From the NCBI GenBank assembly GCA_030430255.1, contig JAUIGD010000022.1:1-32307 (forward strand): a stretch of DNA of 32,307 nucleotides. The letters are read 5' to 3'. This document shows, in pieces, positions 32,126-32,307 of the stretch. How positions within the stretch are numbered: the stretch's first letter is position 1; each line of letters opens with the position of its first letter. The translations under genes were made by a program, and so were the position numbers. A model generated the notes under the pieces. It ran no database searches, had not been told where the DNA came from, and worked only from the letters and a program-made list of their open reading frames with translations. The DNA is from Verrucomicrobiia bacterium. Lineage in GTDB: Bacteria > Verrucomicrobiota > Verrucomicrobiia > Verrucomicrobiales > DEV007.

Positions 32126-32307
32126 TAGCCCGGATCGATCACCAAGCTCCGGGCTGCGGCTTGCCCTCGTTGATGCTGTTGATGCTGAGGGCGTTGGAGT
32201 TGGGATCGGCTCGGGCAGGGTGTTCACCCAGCCGCAGCGCCGATCCCTGCCGCCGCCTACTCAGCCTCAACGACTGGCGGCACCTCGCCTGCGGATGTGG
32301 TGATCGA
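32126..32307 (-). repeat. Palindromic intergenic repeat, copy 5 (cut by window edge)
   Basis: It begins TAGCCCGGATCGATCACCA, the family terminus, and runs in the orientation opposite to copy 2: GCTCCGGGCTG, GCCCTCGTTGATGCTG, the centre CTCGGGCAGGGTGTTCACCC, CCGCCGCCTACTCAGCCTCA, then CGCCTGCGGATGTGGTGATC at the window end. About nine more bases, near TTCGGGCTA, are expected beyond the edge. A local GTTGAT duplication (GTTGATGCTGTTGATGCTG) is specific to this copy. Confidence 0.88.

Overview
The window is GC-rich and carries large secreted multidomain proteins (CotH/lamin-tail/LamG/thrombospondin-3, a glycine-rich giant, a PDZ/HEAT protein), a Cys-type sulfatase, an SSS sodium symporter and a Fur–SufC–SufB–SufD cluster. 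This gene style is typical of Verrucomicrobiota, or less likely Planctomycetota; that assignment is an inference from gene content. No transposase, integrase, phage gene, CRISPR array, rRNA or tRNA was recognised.

Layout. 1-325: a long hairpin and a degenerate copy of an intergenic palindromic repeat. 326-8728 (-): a 2800-aa secreted CotH-family protein. 8729-8907: an AT-rich divergent promoter region. 8908-10365 (+): a zinc-ribbon protein of unknown function. 10366-10869: intergenic, with the best copy of the repeat followed by an AT-rich, Fur-box-like palindrome. 10870-14967 (+): Fur-family regulator, sufC, sufB, sufD; no sufS or sufU lies in the window. 14968-15707: an intergenic patchwork of palindromic repeats. 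15708-17408 (+): a Na/Pi-cotransporter-family protein whose stop codon is the first three bases of another repeat copy. 17501-18700 (+): a class V aminotransferase resembling isopenicillin-N epimerase. 18785-21160 (-) and 21386-28573 (+): a divergent pair, a secreted PDZ/HEAT protein and a 2395-aa glycine-rich protein with a long helical region. 28578-30089 (-) and 30233-31843 (+): a sulfatase divergent from an SSS symporter. 31844-32307: intergenic, ending inside a further repeat copy.

How the genes may work together. The regulator and sufCBD look like one transcription unit for Fe-S cluster assembly under metal or redox control. The sulfatase and SSS symporter could desulfate and import a sulfated sugar or similar solute. 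The two giant proteins are probably extracellular or surface proteins; both end in a similar tail (W/F-S-D-L...RxYR[VL]).

Most notable observations: (i) a ~180-bp palindromic, MITE/REP-like element present five times in 32 kb in both orientations, with ~19-bp terminal inverted repeats and a central GGGTGAACACCC; (ii) a Fur-family regulator that aligns without gaps to PerR numbering but has Cys85 in place of the usual Asp/Glu ligand, a Zur-like feature; (iii) the 2395-aa glycine-rich protein, whose helical and following beta region resembles, by eye only, the channel and TcB-binding part of Tc-toxin A subunits.
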